A stretch of DNA of 64,000 nt, from contig NZ_BNBO01000006.1 in assembly GCF_014655955.1 (NCBI RefSeq), positions 87,460 to 151,459 on the forward strand, written 5' to 3'. The notes below the pieces were generated by a model, which was given only the letters and a program-made list of their open reading frames with translations, was not told the origin of the DNA and made no database searches. Within the stretch, counting starts at the first letter, position 1. Every line of letters begins with the position of its first letter. This DNA is from Kitasatospora indigofera (GTDB taxonomy: Bacteria; Actinomycetota; Actinomycetes; Streptomycetales; Streptomycetaceae). The position numbers and the translations under genes are program-made. This document shows positions 35,018 through 43,027 of the stretch, piece after piece.

Positions 35018-35067
35018 CCCCGCCCGGGGCCCGTGGGCAGGGCTCCGCCCACGGGCCCCGGGCGGGG
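35018..35067. terminator. 21-bp perfect stem terminator, bidirectional
   Basis: Arms 35018-35038 and 35047-35067 are exact complements around an 8-base loop, 6 bp after the oxidoreductase stop and 22 bp before the stop of the convergent GNAT gene. Confidence 0.8.
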
Positions 35068-35088
35068 CATGGCGACCGGCGTCCGCCC

Positions 35089-35619
35089 TCAGTGCTCCGG
35101 GCCGTCGCCCTCGCCGATGTCGAGGGTCCAGGTCTGGCCGACCAGGTCATGGCCGAAGCCCCGACGGGGTTCCTCCTCGGCCAGGGTGAAACCGAAGTGC
35201 TGGTAGATCCTGCGGGCGGACACCAGGTTGTCCGTGGTCCACAGCGTCACCCGCCGGTAGCCGGCCGTACGGGCGAAGGCCAGCGCCTCTTCGACCAGGC
35301 GGCTGCCCAGGCCCAGGCCACGGGCCGCGGGGGTGACCAGCAGGACACGCAGCTTGGCGACGTCCGGCCGGTCGCCGGCGGCCAGCATCACGCAGCCCGC
35401 GCGCTCGCCGTCGACCTCGGCGATCCAGGCGGCCTCGGGCGTCGGGGAGCGCCTGGCCGCGTACCCGGCGACGATCCCGGCGACCAGCGCCTCGAACTCC
35501 GTGTTCCAGCCGAACTGCCGGTCGTACAGCTCGCCGTGGGCCATCACGATCCAGCCCAGGTCACCAGGCAGGTCGGCGCGGCGGAGGACGACCTGCCGCT
35601 GCTGGGCTGCTTCCGGCAC
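35089..35619 (-). CDS. GNAT-family N-acetyltransferase
   Basis: 176 residues from GTG 35619, which has GGAG 8 bp upstream; GTG 35661 would lie inside the operator. Features are GDLGWIVMAHGELYDRQFGW, EAAWIAEVDGERAGCVML, the acetyl-CoA loop VTPAARGLGLGSRLVEEAL, and LWTTDNLVSARRIYQHFGF. The N-terminal part is like that of MarR-linked GNATs. It is divergent from a TetR-family gene across a palindromic operator and probably regulated by it. Confidence 0.88.
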   Translation of the reverse strand: MPEAAQQRQVVLRRADLPGDLGWIVMAHGELYDRQFGWNTEFEALVAGIVAGYAARRSPTPEAAWIAEVDGERAGCVMLAAGDRPDVAKLRVLLVTPAARGLGLGSRLVEEALAFARTAGYRRVTLWTTDNLVSARRIYQHFGFTLAEEEPRRGFGHDLVGQTWTLDIGEGDGPEH

Positions 35620-35653
35620 GGTGCACGCTCCGAGGTGTCGACGACTTTCCGTT

Positions 35654-35673
35654 ACTGACACGACTGTGTCAGT
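35654..35673. promoter_or_regulatory. TetR-type operator in the GNAT/TetR divergent promoter
   Basis: ACTGACACGACTGTGTCAGT consists of 8-bp perfect arms with a 4-base spacer. It lies between the divergent GNAT and TetR genes and overlaps the -35 region of the TetR promoter, as expected for autoregulation. Confidence 0.65.
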
Positions 35674-35684
35674 CGCCTTAGGCT
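35655..35684 (+). promoter_or_regulatory. Leaderless promoter of the TetR gene
   Basis: CTGACA (35655-35660) and TAGGCT (35679-35684) with an 18-bp spacer; the -10 ends 6 bp before ATG 35691 and there is no ribosome site, so transcription probably starts at or next to the start codon. Confidence 0.55.
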
Positions 35685-35690
35685 AGGCCC

Positions 35691-36287
35691 ATGCCGCCGA
35701 GAACCGCAAACCCCTCCGCACGCCAGACCGAGCTGCTGGAAGCCGCCTACGAGTACGTACTCGTCCACGGCCTGACCGACCTGTCGCTGCGCCCCCTGGC
35801 CGAGGCCGTCGGCTCCAGCACCCGGGTCCTGATGTTCCTCTTCGGCAACAAGGACGGCCTCGTGCGGGCCCTGCTGGAGCGGGCCCGGGCCGAGGAACTG
35901 GTGCTCCTGGCCGGGCTCCGCGAGCCCGAGCAGCCCGTCGGCCTGACCGACGCAGCCGAGCAGGTGTGGGCCTGGCTCGCCGCGGAGCGCCACCGCCCGC
36001 TGCTGCGCCTGTGGGCCGAGGCCTACGCCCGCTCGCTCGTCGAACCGGACGGCCCCTGGGCGGGATTCGCCAGGAACACCGTGGACGACTGGCTCGGCGT
36101 CCTCGCCGACTGCCAGCCGCGGGCCGAACGGGACTCCGAGGCGGGCGCGGTCCGCCGCACCCTGACGCTGGCGACCCTGCGCGGCGCGCTCCTGGACCTC
36201 CTCGCCACCGACGACGAAGGCCGGGTGACCGCCGCCGTCCACCAGCACCTGGCCCTGCTGCGCGGCGCCGGGCGGGACGGCGCCTGA
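35691..36287 (+). CDS. TetR-family transcriptional repressor
   Basis: 198 residues. HTH at residues 13-58: TELLEAAYEYVLVHGLTDLS, LRPLAEAVGSSTRVLMFLFG, NKDGLVRALLERAR. The C-terminal ligand domain (80-195) is helical with many Leu/Trp. It is divergent from the GNAT gene with a palindromic operator between them, so it probably represses both. The ligand is unknown. Confidence 0.88.
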   Translation: MPPRTANPSARQTELLEAAYEYVLVHGLTDLSLRPLAEAVGSSTRVLMFLFGNKDGLVRALLERARAEELVLLAGLREPEQPVGLTDAAEQVWAWLAAERHRPLLRLWAEAYARSLVEPDGPWAGFARNTVDDWLGVLADCQPRAERDSEAGAVRRTLTLATLRGALLDLLATDDEGRVTAAVHQHLALLRGAGRDGA

Positions 36288-36349
36288 CCGGCGGCCCGGT
36301 GCACCCGGAGCACCGGCCCGGGACCGGCCGGTCCTCCGGTCCCGGCGGG

Positions 36350-36377
36350 GAGCGGTCCCGGCCGGGGCCGCTCCCGC
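36350..36377. terminator. Hairpin between TetR and RCC1 genes (first)
   Basis: A 12-bp stem, 36350-36361 with 36366-36377 (one G:T pair), and a 4-base loop, 62 bp after the TetR stop. Confidence 0.55.
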
Positions 36378-36382
36378 GGACC

Positions 36383-36431
36383 GGGTCCTCGCCCGTCCCC
36401 GCCGGCCGGGTCCTCGCCCGTCCCCGCCGCC
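36383..36431. repeat. 24-bp direct repeat, two copies
   Basis: Identical copies 36383-36406 and 36408-36431 (period 25) in the convergent intergenic region between two hairpins; no coding role is apparent. Confidence 0.8.
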
Positions 36432-36457
36432 GGCCGGTGGCGGCCGGACGGGTGCGG

Positions 36458-36484
36458 CCGGCCCCGCGCGGGTGGCGGGGCCGG
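36458..36484. terminator. Hairpin between TetR and RCC1 genes (second)
   Basis: A 10-bp perfect stem, 36458-36467 with 36475-36484, and a 7-base loop, 34 bp after the RCC1 gene's stop on the minus strand. Confidence 0.6.
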
Positions 36485-36518
36485 GCGCACCCCGGCCGGC
36501 GGGGGAGGGTGCCGGGGG

Positions 36519-37754
36519 TCAGTTGGCCAGGCTGAAGTCACCGCCCACCGGGGCGGCGATCTTGTCGACACCGGTCAGCGCGGTCAGCGTGGTCACCGGG
36601 GTGCTGCTGTCGGTGGTGGTGCCGTTGCCGAGCTGCCCGGAGCCGTTGTTGCCCCAGGAGCGCACGGTGTTGTCACCGAGCAGGGCGATGGTGTGCTCGC
36701 GGCCGCCGGACACCAGCTGGATGCCGGACAGGCCCGGCACCTGGACAGGGGTGATCCGGTAGTCGGTGGTGCCGTCGCCGACCTGGCCGGAGGTGTTCTG
36801 GCCCCACGCCTTGAGCCTGTTGTCACTGTCGGTGACGGCGAGGCTGTGGTTGCAGCCCGCCGCGATCTGCGAGACGCCGCCCAGCCAGATGCCCTGGGTG
36901 TCGACCGGGCTGTAGCGGCTGATCGTGCTGTTGTCCCCGAGCTGGCCCGTGGCGTTGTAGCCCCAGGCCTTCACCGCGTTGCCGCTGGTGGGCTTGGTGG
37001 CGCTGCTCGGCGGGCCGACCAGCGCGAGGTTGTGGTTGCAGCCGGCCGCGATCCGGGTGACGCCGGTCAGGTTGCTGACCGGGGAGGGCACCGTACGGCT
37101 GGCCGAAGTGCCGTCCCCGAGCTGGCCGTTGATGTTGTAGCCCCAGGCCCAGACGGTGCCGTCCTCACGCAGCGCCAGGCTGTGGTTGAGACCGGCGGCG
37201 ATCGCGATCACCTTGTTGAGGCCCTCGACCCGGACCGGGACGCTGCTGTCGGCGTTGGTGCCGTTGCCGAGCTGGCCGTAGTTGTTGCGCCCCCACGAGA
37301 CCACCGTCTGGTCGGCGAGCAGGGCCAGGCTGTGCGCACCGCCGGCCGCGACGTCGGTCGCGTTGGAGAGGTTCACGACCTGCCCGGGTGCGTTGTGGCT
37401 GAACACCGAGCCGTCGCCCAACTGGCCCGAACCGTTGGAGCCCCAGGACTGCACCGTACGGTCCGTCAGCAGGGCCAGCCCGTGGCCGTTGGCCGGACCG
37501 GCGCCGCCGGCGGCGATCTTCACCACCTCGGCGCTGGTCAGTCCGAGCACCGTGGTGGCGGTCGTGCGGAAGTCCGTCCAGGTGCCGTCACCGAGCTGGC
37601 CGGCCCGGTTGTTGCCCCAGGACTTGAGGCGCTTCTCCTGGGCGTGCGCCGTGCCGACGGGCACCGAGGCCAGGCCGAGCACGGTCAGCGCGGTCACGGT
37701 CGCGGCGAGGGCCGGCCGCAGCCGGCCTCGCGGTGCGGTGCGGGAATTCGTCAT
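36519..37754 (-). CDS. Secreted RCC1-repeat beta-propeller protein (downstream copy)
   Basis: 411 residues from ATG 37754 (AGGAAGG upstream). The signal peptide ends near GTAHA. The mature protein is built of seven RCC1 repeats, each with a WGxNxxGQLGxGT core (SWGNNRAGQLGDGT, SWGSNGSGQLGDGS, SWGRNNYGQLGNGT, AWGYNINGQLGDGT, AWGYNATGQLGDNS, AWGQNTSGQVGDGT, SWGNNGSGQLGNGT) and HSLAL/HNLAL strands. Seven repeats close one seven-bladed propeller. It is secreted and probably a binding protein. It lies 29 bp downstream of a paralogous gene, so they form an operon. Confidence 0.9.
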   Translation of the reverse strand: MTNSRTAPRGRLRPALAATVTALTVLGLASVPVGTAHAQEKRLKSWGNNRAGQLGDGTWTDFRTTATTVLGLTSAEVVKIAAGGAGPANGHGLALLTDRTVQSWGSNGSGQLGDGSVFSHNAPGQVVNLSNATDVAAGGAHSLALLADQTVVSWGRNNYGQLGNGTNADSSVPVRVEGLNKVIAIAAGLNHSLALREDGTVWAWGYNINGQLGDGTSASRTVPSPVSNLTGVTRIAAGCNHNLALVGPPSSATKPTSGNAVKAWGYNATGQLGDNSTISRYSPVDTQGIWLGGVSQIAAGCNHSLAVTDSDNRLKAWGQNTSGQVGDGTTDYRITPVQVPGLSGIQLVSGGREHTIALLGDNTVRSWGNNGSGQLGNGTTTDSSTPVTTLTALTGVDKIAAPVGGDFSLAN

Positions 37755-37783
37755 GTGCTGCCTTCCTGATCGGGGAGGGAGGG

Positions 37784-39031
37784 TCAGCGCGCCAGGCTGA
37801 AGCTGCCGTTGGAGGGAGCCGCGACCATGGAGACGCTGCCGGATTTGGCGAGGACCTGCACCGGGGTGTTCCGCTGGGTGGTGGTGCCGTCGCCCAGCTG
37901 GCCCTTGTCGTTCAGACCCCAGGCCTGCACCGTGCCGTCGGAGAGCACCGCCAGGTTGTGGGCGGCGCCGGAGGCGATGCCGGTCACCCCGCTCACACCG
38001 GGGACCGGCACGCTGGTGTTCCGCTGGGTGGTGGTGCCGTCGCCGACCTGGCCCTTGTCGTTCAGCCCCCAGCCGCGCAGGGTGCGGTCCTGGAGGAGGG
38101 CGATGCTGTGCGAGGCGCCGGCGGACAGGTCGGTGACGTTCCTCAGCTCCAGGACCGGCACCGGGTACGGCTTGTCGACGATGGTGTCGTCGCCCAGCTG
38201 GCCCTTGTCGTTGAGGCCCCAGGACATCACCGTGCCGTCCGCCAGGAGCGCCAGCGCGTGCGAGACCCCGGCGGTGATGCCCTTGACGGTGGTCAGTTCG
38301 GGCACGGCGACCGCGGTGGTGCGGGTGGCGGGGGCGGGCTTGGGCGGTGCGGTGGCCGAGCTGGCGGGCTTCGGGGTGATGCCGAGCTGGCCCTTGTCGT
38401 TGTTGCCCCAGGTCTTCACCGTGCCGTCCTTCAGCAGGGCCATGCTGAAGGTGTCGCCGGCCGCGATCGCCCGGACGTCCTCCAGCCCCGCCACCGTCAC
38501 CGGGAGGGTCGCGTTGGTCGTGGTGCCGTCGCCGAGCTGGCCCTTGTCGTTGAGGCCCCAGGCCTTGACGGTGCCGTCCTTGAGCAGGGCGAGGGCGTGC
38601 GAGCCGCCCGCGGCGATCGCGTCGATGCCGCCCAGCCCGGCGACCAGGCCGGGCACGGCCCACTCGTCGGTGGTGCTGACGGCGCCGTTGCCGAGCTGGC
38701 CCTTGTCGTTCTTGCCCCACGCCTCGACGGTGCCGTTGGCGAGCAGGGCGAGGCCGAAGCCGGAGCCGGTGGAGCCGCCGGTGCCACCGGCCGCGACGGC
38801 GTTGAGCTCGGCCCCGGACAGCCCCACCACGGAGGTCGGGGTGAGCCGCTGGGTCTTGGTGCCGTCGCCCAGCTGACCGCTGGTGTTCAGCCCCCAGGCG
38901 CGCAGCCGCAGGTCGTAGGCGGAGGCGGCGGAGGTGGGCAGCGCCAGCGAGCCCATCAGGGTCAGGCTCGCGACCAGGGCGGGTACGGCGGTCGCGGGCA
39001 GGCGGCGGAGTTCGCGGTGCAGCGGATGCAT
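37784..39031 (-). CDS. Secreted RCC1-repeat beta-propeller protein (upstream copy)
   Basis: 415 residues from ATG 39031 (GAGGAAGAG upstream). The signal peptide ends near SAASA. Seven RCC1 repeats follow; five of the seven share the near-identical core NDKGQLGDGT (variants NDKGQLGNG, NDKGQLGIT, NDKGQLGDD, NDKGQVGDG), showing recent internal duplication, while the first repeat reads NTSGQLGDGT. One blade has a Lys/Pro/Ala-rich insertion (about residue 225). It is paralogous to the next gene but with more uniform blades. Secreted propellers of this type are thought to bind proteins or glycans; no catalytic residues are recognisable. Confidence 0.9.
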   Translation of the reverse strand: MHPLHRELRRLPATAVPALVASLTLMGSLALPTSAASAYDLRLRAWGLNTSGQLGDGTKTQRLTPTSVVGLSGAELNAVAAGGTGGSTGSGFGLALLANGTVEAWGKNDKGQLGNGAVSTTDEWAVPGLVAGLGGIDAIAAGGSHALALLKDGTVKAWGLNDKGQLGDGTTTNATLPVTVAGLEDVRAIAAGDTFSMALLKDGTVKTWGNNDKGQLGITPKPASSATAPPKPAPATRTTAVAVPELTTVKGITAGVSHALALLADGTVMSWGLNDKGQLGDDTIVDKPYPVPVLELRNVTDLSAGASHSIALLQDRTLRGWGLNDKGQVGDGTTTQRNTSVPVPGVSGVTGIASGAAHNLAVLSDGTVQAWGLNDKGQLGDGTTTQRNTPVQVLAKSGSVSMVAAPSNGSFSLAR

Positions 39032-39177
39032 CTCTTCCTCGGGTTCGAAGGGGGCGGGAGGGGTTCGGTGCACGGTCGGTGGCCGGGGCCCCGGCGGGTG
39101 CCGGGGGCCGCCGGCCGAGTCGTCAGCCGGTGCGGTGCCGGGGCCGGTCTTCCGGGCCCGGCCCCGGGGACGGTTCG

Positions 39178-39414
39178 TCAGAGGGTCCGCGCCTGGCGGC
39201 GGACGGGGCCACCCCTGGGCAGCGAGGGGTGCGGCCGGGGAGCGGGGCGGGCCCGGGTGAGGCCGTCCGACGGTGTGACGACGGGGTCGCCGTGGGCGCC
39301 GGTCCGGGGCAGATCGGCGGCCGCGGCCGGGGTCGCGCCCAGCAGGGGGAGGGCGAGGGCGAGCAGAACGGTGCGGGCCCGAAGGTGTCGGGCCGGTCCG
39401 GAAGGGGGTGGCAT
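39178..39414 (-). CDS. Short secreted peptide precursor (hypothetical)
   Basis: 78 residues from ATG 39414 with GAGGA close upstream. A good signal peptide is present: RARTVLLALALPLLG, with a cleavage site near ATPAAAA. The 44-residue mature part is Pro/Arg-rich with no Cys. It lies upstream of the RCC1 pair on the same strand and may be cotranscribed. The supporting evidence is only the signal peptide and ribosome site, so it could be spurious. Confidence 0.45.
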   Translation of the reverse strand: MPPPSGPARHLRARTVLLALALPLLGATPAAAADLPRTGAHGDPVVTPSDGLTRARPAPRPHPSLPRGGPVRRQARTL

Positions 39415-39692
39415 GGCGTCCTCGGTGATCCAAGCCGCGTGGCCGTGCCAGGCGGTCAGATGGAAGTGATTATCGGATCACATGGATCCTTGCCCAGTGG
39501 GCGGCGGGTCGTGCGGATGCGGAGGACTTTCCATGCCGACGGCCCAGTCCGATGGTTCGTCATCGCTCTAACGGTCTGTCACCGGTTGCGGTCCGTAGTC
39601 GACGCCCGAAGCATGACGCCTGGGGTCTGAACGACCGTCAGTCGACCGAGACGCCAGTGACCGACATTTCCGCGACTTCAGTGGGAGAGACC

Positions 39693-40607
39693 GTGCTACG
39701 GACACAACGAGCCAGACTCCTCATCGCAGCCCTCGGCGGCGCCGTCGCCGTGGCGGCCCCCGTACCGGCGGGGGCGGAGGACACCGAGCCGGCGGTGGTG
39801 GTGAACGGGACGTTCTCCTCACCGACGGTGCCCGCGGAGAAGACCTTCTCCGCGGGCGTGGACGGCTGGACCAGCACCGGCGGTGTCGCCTCGACGACCC
39901 GTGCCGCGCACCCGCAGGGCTTCCAGGCCGCCACGCTCGGCTGGAACGGCGGGGGGATCTCGCTCAGCACCCGGCTGCGCGGGGTCCGCAAGGGTGCCAC
40001 GGTCACCCTCAGCTGGGACGACAACCCCGACATCTGCGTGACGTCGGGCAACGCCAAACGGGCGTACACCACGACGGTGTCCGGCGACACCAACACGCCG
40101 GGCAGCTTCACCACCAACACCCCCACCGGCAAGGCGAACTGGTTCCTCGGCCGGACGTACTCCTTCACCGCCGCCGAGGACGCCCCGCAGGTCACCTTCA
40201 CCTCGGCGGACACCGACAAGCCCTCCTGCGGCGCGCTGATCACCAACGTGGCCGCCAAGCAGACCGCCCCGCCGCTCGGCTCCCCGCAGAGTTCGGCGTC
40301 CAGCGACCCCTGCGCGGGCGACGGGGCGAGCAGCCCGCAGTGCAAGGACGTCGCCGCCGGCAAGGACCAGATCTCCAAGTGCCCGCCCACCGACCGGGAC
40401 TGCCTCGCCGGCGTGGCCGGCAAGGGGGACAAGGAGAACGCCGGTATCGACAAGGAGACCCAGGCCGTGGAGGACTTCGGCAAGGTCCCCCGCGACCAGG
40501 ACCCGAACACCGCGGCGAGCGACCTGTGCACCCTGCCGAACGCGCTGACCTCCGCGGTGCAACCCGGTGACGCGGTCGTCCCGCCGAGCGACTGGTGGTT
40601 CTGCTGA
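39693..40607 (+). CDS. Secreted protein with CBM-like beta-sandwich domain and Cys-rich tail
   Basis: 304 residues from GTG 39693 (GGGAG 5 bp upstream). Signal peptide RLLIAALGGAVAVAAPVPAGA. Residues 35-190 form a lectin/CBM-like beta domain: VVNGTFSSPTVPAEKTF, FQAATLGWNGGGISLSTRLR, KGATVTLSWDDNP, ending SCGALITNVAAKQT. The remaining 110 residues are charged with Cys pairs (DPCAGDG, SPQCKD, SKCPPTDRDC) and end DWWFC. The first domain is clearly related to the N-terminal domain of the next gene, with which the stop/start overlap (TGATG). Function is unknown. Confidence 0.8.
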   Translation: MLRTQRARLLIAALGGAVAVAAPVPAGAEDTEPAVVVNGTFSSPTVPAEKTFSAGVDGWTSTGGVASTTRAAHPQGFQAATLGWNGGGISLSTRLRGVRKGATVTLSWDDNPDICVTSGNAKRAYTTTVSGDTNTPGSFTTNTPTGKANWFLGRTYSFTAAEDAPQVTFTSADTDKPSCGALITNVAAKQTAPPLGSPQSSASSDPCAGDGASSPQCKDVAAGKDQISKCPPTDRDCLAGVAGKGDKENAGIDKETQAVEDFGKVPRDQDPNTAASDLCTLPNALTSAVQPGDAVVPPSDWWFC

Positions 40608-41959
40608 TGGGGCGCCGGCTGCTGCACCGCATCGGAACGTCGGTGGCGGCGGCGGGCCTGGCGCTCGCCGCCGCCCCGCCCGCCGGGGCCGCCGACTCGG
40701 TGGACGTCCAGGTGCCCAACGGCACCTTCGCCCAGCCCGTGGCACCGGACAACGGCACCATGGCCGGCCACACCGACTGGTCGCCGGACAACACCGGCGT
40801 GGTCTTCGGCAAGGCCCTCGCCCAGCACCCGCTCGGCCACCAGGCCGCCGCGCTGAACTGGAACAACGCCGCCCTCGCGCTGCGGACCCGGCTGTGGGGC
40901 GTGAAGGCCGGCTCGCAGGTGACCTTGAACTGGGACGACAGCCCGGGCGTGGACCGCCGTTGCAAGGCCGAACAGCTCAAGGACGGCCAGACCTACAACG
41001 TCTCCCTGGTCGCCCCCGGCGACCCGGTCGACCCGCAGGTCACCACCAAGGGCACCGACAGCGTCGGCACGGCCAACTGGACCACCGGACGGGTCTTCGA
41101 GTTCACCGCGCCGGAGGACAACCCGATGGTGTCCTTCGACTCCGCCGAGAAGCGCGATTCGCTCTCCTGCGGCCCGCTGATCACCAACGTCACCGCCCGG
41201 CAGACGCCCGCCCCGGTCGACCAGAAGATCCGCAAGGAGCAGCTCCCCGGCCCCAAGGCCTATCGCGGCAACGACTGGCTGGAGCCCGGCGTGGCCGTCG
41301 ACGACTGCGAGGGCTCGGCCACCAACTGCGTCTTCACCGTGGACAAGCGGTACTCCTACCAGTACTACGGCCAGACCAGGATCGTCGGCGAGGTCTACAT
41401 CAACTGCACCCGCAACCCGGTGGTCGACGACCACCGGACGGAGACCACCGAGCCCCCGTACGACAACCTCACCCAGTACTACGCGCTCAAGGGTGCCCCG
41501 CTGATCCCCAGCCGCTCGGACATCTCGCTGAGCCGCCCCAACCTGGCCGCCCAGGCCGCCGCCGGTTTCAGCGCGGCCGGGGGGAACACCGCGGCCGTCT
41601 CCACCAGCAACCCGCTCACCTGGTCCCGGACCACCAGCAAGGCCCTCAACCCCACCATCCAGCCGGGCGAGACGAGTTGGATCGAGGTCCAGTCGGCCCG
41701 CGAGCGGGTCGTCGGCAGCTTCACCAACGCCCGCAACAAGTACCGCCTGGACGCCACCTTCGACGTCCCCGCGACCTCGCTCCCGGACCGCTGGATCCAG
41801 CGCACCGGCCCGCTCACCGAGACCGAGCTGCAGCGCTGCGGCTCCGCCCGGCCGACCGCCGGCACCCCGGACAACGGGGCCGGGCCGGACCGGCGTCTGA
41901 TCACCGTCGACGCCCCGCCCGCTGGGGTCGTCACCCGGTCCGTGCTCCTCAACCCGTAG
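40607..41959 (+). CDS. Secreted chimera: CBM-like domain plus putative aerolysin-like beta module
   Basis: 450 residues from ATG 40607, coupled to the previous gene (TGATG). Signal peptide to about residue 29. Residues 33-200 repeat the CBM-like domain of the previous protein: VPNGTFAQPV, HQAAALNWNNAALALRTRLW, GSQVTLNWDDSP, SCGPLITNVTARQT. Residues 230-450 begin DCEGSATNCVF, then YINCTRNP (INCT at 265-268). The next two, convergent genes have the same arrangement (DCSF followed by VNCT or INCT). Ser/Thr-rich strands follow (SNPLTWSRTTSKALN, ETSWIEVQSARERVVGSF), like the membrane-inserting region of aerolysin-type proteins. The toxin reading is inference. Confidence 0.7.
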   Translation: MGRRLLHRIGTSVAAAGLALAAAPPAGAADSVDVQVPNGTFAQPVAPDNGTMAGHTDWSPDNTGVVFGKALAQHPLGHQAAALNWNNAALALRTRLWGVKAGSQVTLNWDDSPGVDRRCKAEQLKDGQTYNVSLVAPGDPVDPQVTTKGTDSVGTANWTTGRVFEFTAPEDNPMVSFDSAEKRDSLSCGPLITNVTARQTPAPVDQKIRKEQLPGPKAYRGNDWLEPGVAVDDCEGSATNCVFTVDKRYSYQYYGQTRIVGEVYINCTRNPVVDDHRTETTEPPYDNLTQYYALKGAPLIPSRSDISLSRPNLAAQAAAGFSAAGGNTAAVSTSNPLTWSRTTSKALNPTIQPGETSWIEVQSARERVVGSFTNARNKYRLDATFDVPATSLPDRWIQRTGPLTETELQRCGSARPTAGTPDNGAGPDRRLITVDAPPAGVVTRSVLLNP

Positions 41960-41974
41960 CCACCGCACCGGAGT

Positions 41975-42007
41975 CGGCCGCCCTCCCGGCTAGCGGGAGG
42001 GCGGCCG
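41975..42007. terminator. 14-bp perfect stem between convergent genes
   Basis: Arms 41975-41988 and 41994-42007 pair perfectly around GCTAG, 15 bp after the stop of the + strand gene and 18 bp before that of the minus-strand gene. It can terminate both transcripts. Confidence 0.75.
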
Positions 42008-42025
42008 GCCGAGGTCACCGGGCGG

Positions 42026-43027
42026 TCAGTCCAGCGGCGTCCAGCCGCCGGCCGCGCCCAGCCGGTACCGGGCGGCCGGCCGCGCCCCGTCCGTCCGCGG
42101 TGGGGCCTCGACCAGCCCGCCGTCGAGCGAGCGGCCGGGCGGGCGCATCGACAGGCAGCGGTCCGAGGCGCTGAAGGTCTGTGCCACCACCGTGCTGACG
42201 TTCACGCTGGAGGGGCTGTCGACGATGATGTTCTTGATCAGCTTGCCGATGCCGTCCACCCGCAGCTCGCCCACGGTGCGCGTCATCGCGTTCAGCGTGC
42301 CGAACTGCAGCTCGTCGCCGGCCTTCACGGTGAACTTCACCTGGGTGGTCTCGGTGTTGGTCCGCTTCCACTCGTGCGAGTACGTCGCCCTGAACGCCAG
42401 CTCGAAGGTGGCCGTCGCGCTGAGCTTCAGCTGGGCGGCGCCCGTCACGGTGCCGCCGACGGCGAGGGTGGCGCCGTTGGAGATCTCCGCGTTCGGGCCC
42501 TTGTCGCTCGGCGCGGTGACGTCGGTGTGGGTGATCTCCGTCTTGTTGCTGCCGGTGACACCGGCCGAGACGTCCGTGGTGTTGTCGATCGTGCCCGTCA
42601 GCGTGGCCCGGCCGGAGATCTCACCGCCGATGTTGTCCGTCGTGCTCGACTCCAGCACCACCGTGCGGAAGATGTCGATGTCCTTGTTGGTGCAGTTGAC
42701 CGCCGCGTTGCCCACCGAGGCCACCGCGGAGGTGAGTTCGCGCGAGATCCCGGGGATGATCCGGAACGAGCAGTCGTACGCCTGACCGCACCCGTGCGCG
42801 ATCGCCGCCGCCTCGTCGGACGGCGCGTCACCGCCCGGAGCCTGTGCCGCCTGGCCCGTGGCCGGGGCGGGTGCTGCTGCCGGTGCCGGTGCCGGTGCCG
42901 GCGCCTCGGCTGCGGGCGCGGCGCCGTTCTCGGCGAAGGCGGGTGCCGCCGGGCCGGCGCACAGTGCCAGCACGGTCAGGGCGGCCGGCAGCGTGCGGGG
43001 CACGGCCCGTGTCCTCCGGGTGGTCAT
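42026..43027 (-). CDS. Secreted putative aerolysin-like (ETX/MTX2-type) beta protein, copy 1
   Basis: 333 residues from ATG 43027 (GGAGG 7 bp upstream). The signal peptide is followed by an Ala/Pro linker (33-70). The core begins CGQAYDCSF (Cys80, Cys86), then AAVNCTN (Cys112). It continues with Ser/Thr/Gly-alternating strands (SSTTDNIGGEISGRATLTG, TDVSAGVTGSNKTEITHTDV, TATFELAFRATYSHEWKRTN, TETTQVKFTVKAGDELQFG) and a last Cys291. Long amphipathic Ser/Thr strand pairs flanking a tucked hairpin are the hallmark of aerolysin-type pore formers. The stop-start overlap (ATGA) couples it to its paralogue upstream. No sequence search supports the toxin call yet. Confidence 0.65.
   Translation of the reverse strand: MTTRRTRAVPRTLPAALTVLALCAGPAAPAFAENGAAPAAEAPAPAPAPAAAPAPATGQAAQAPGGDAPSDEAAAIAHGCGQAYDCSFRIIPGISRELTSAVASVGNAAVNCTNKDIDIFRTVVLESSTTDNIGGEISGRATLTGTIDNTTDVSAGVTGSNKTEITHTDVTAPSDKGPNAEISNGATLAVGGTVTGAAQLKLSATATFELAFRATYSHEWKRTNTETTQVKFTVKAGDELQFGTLNAMTRTVGELRVDGIGKLIKNIIVDSPSSVNVSTVVAQTFSASDRCLSMRPPGRSLDGGLVEAPPRTDGARPAARYRLGAAGGWTPLD

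Noticed and set aside
39466..39481. GTGAT/ATCAC small inverted repeat
   Set aside because: Arms of only 5 bp; too short to separate from chance although it lies in an AT-richer divergent promoter region.
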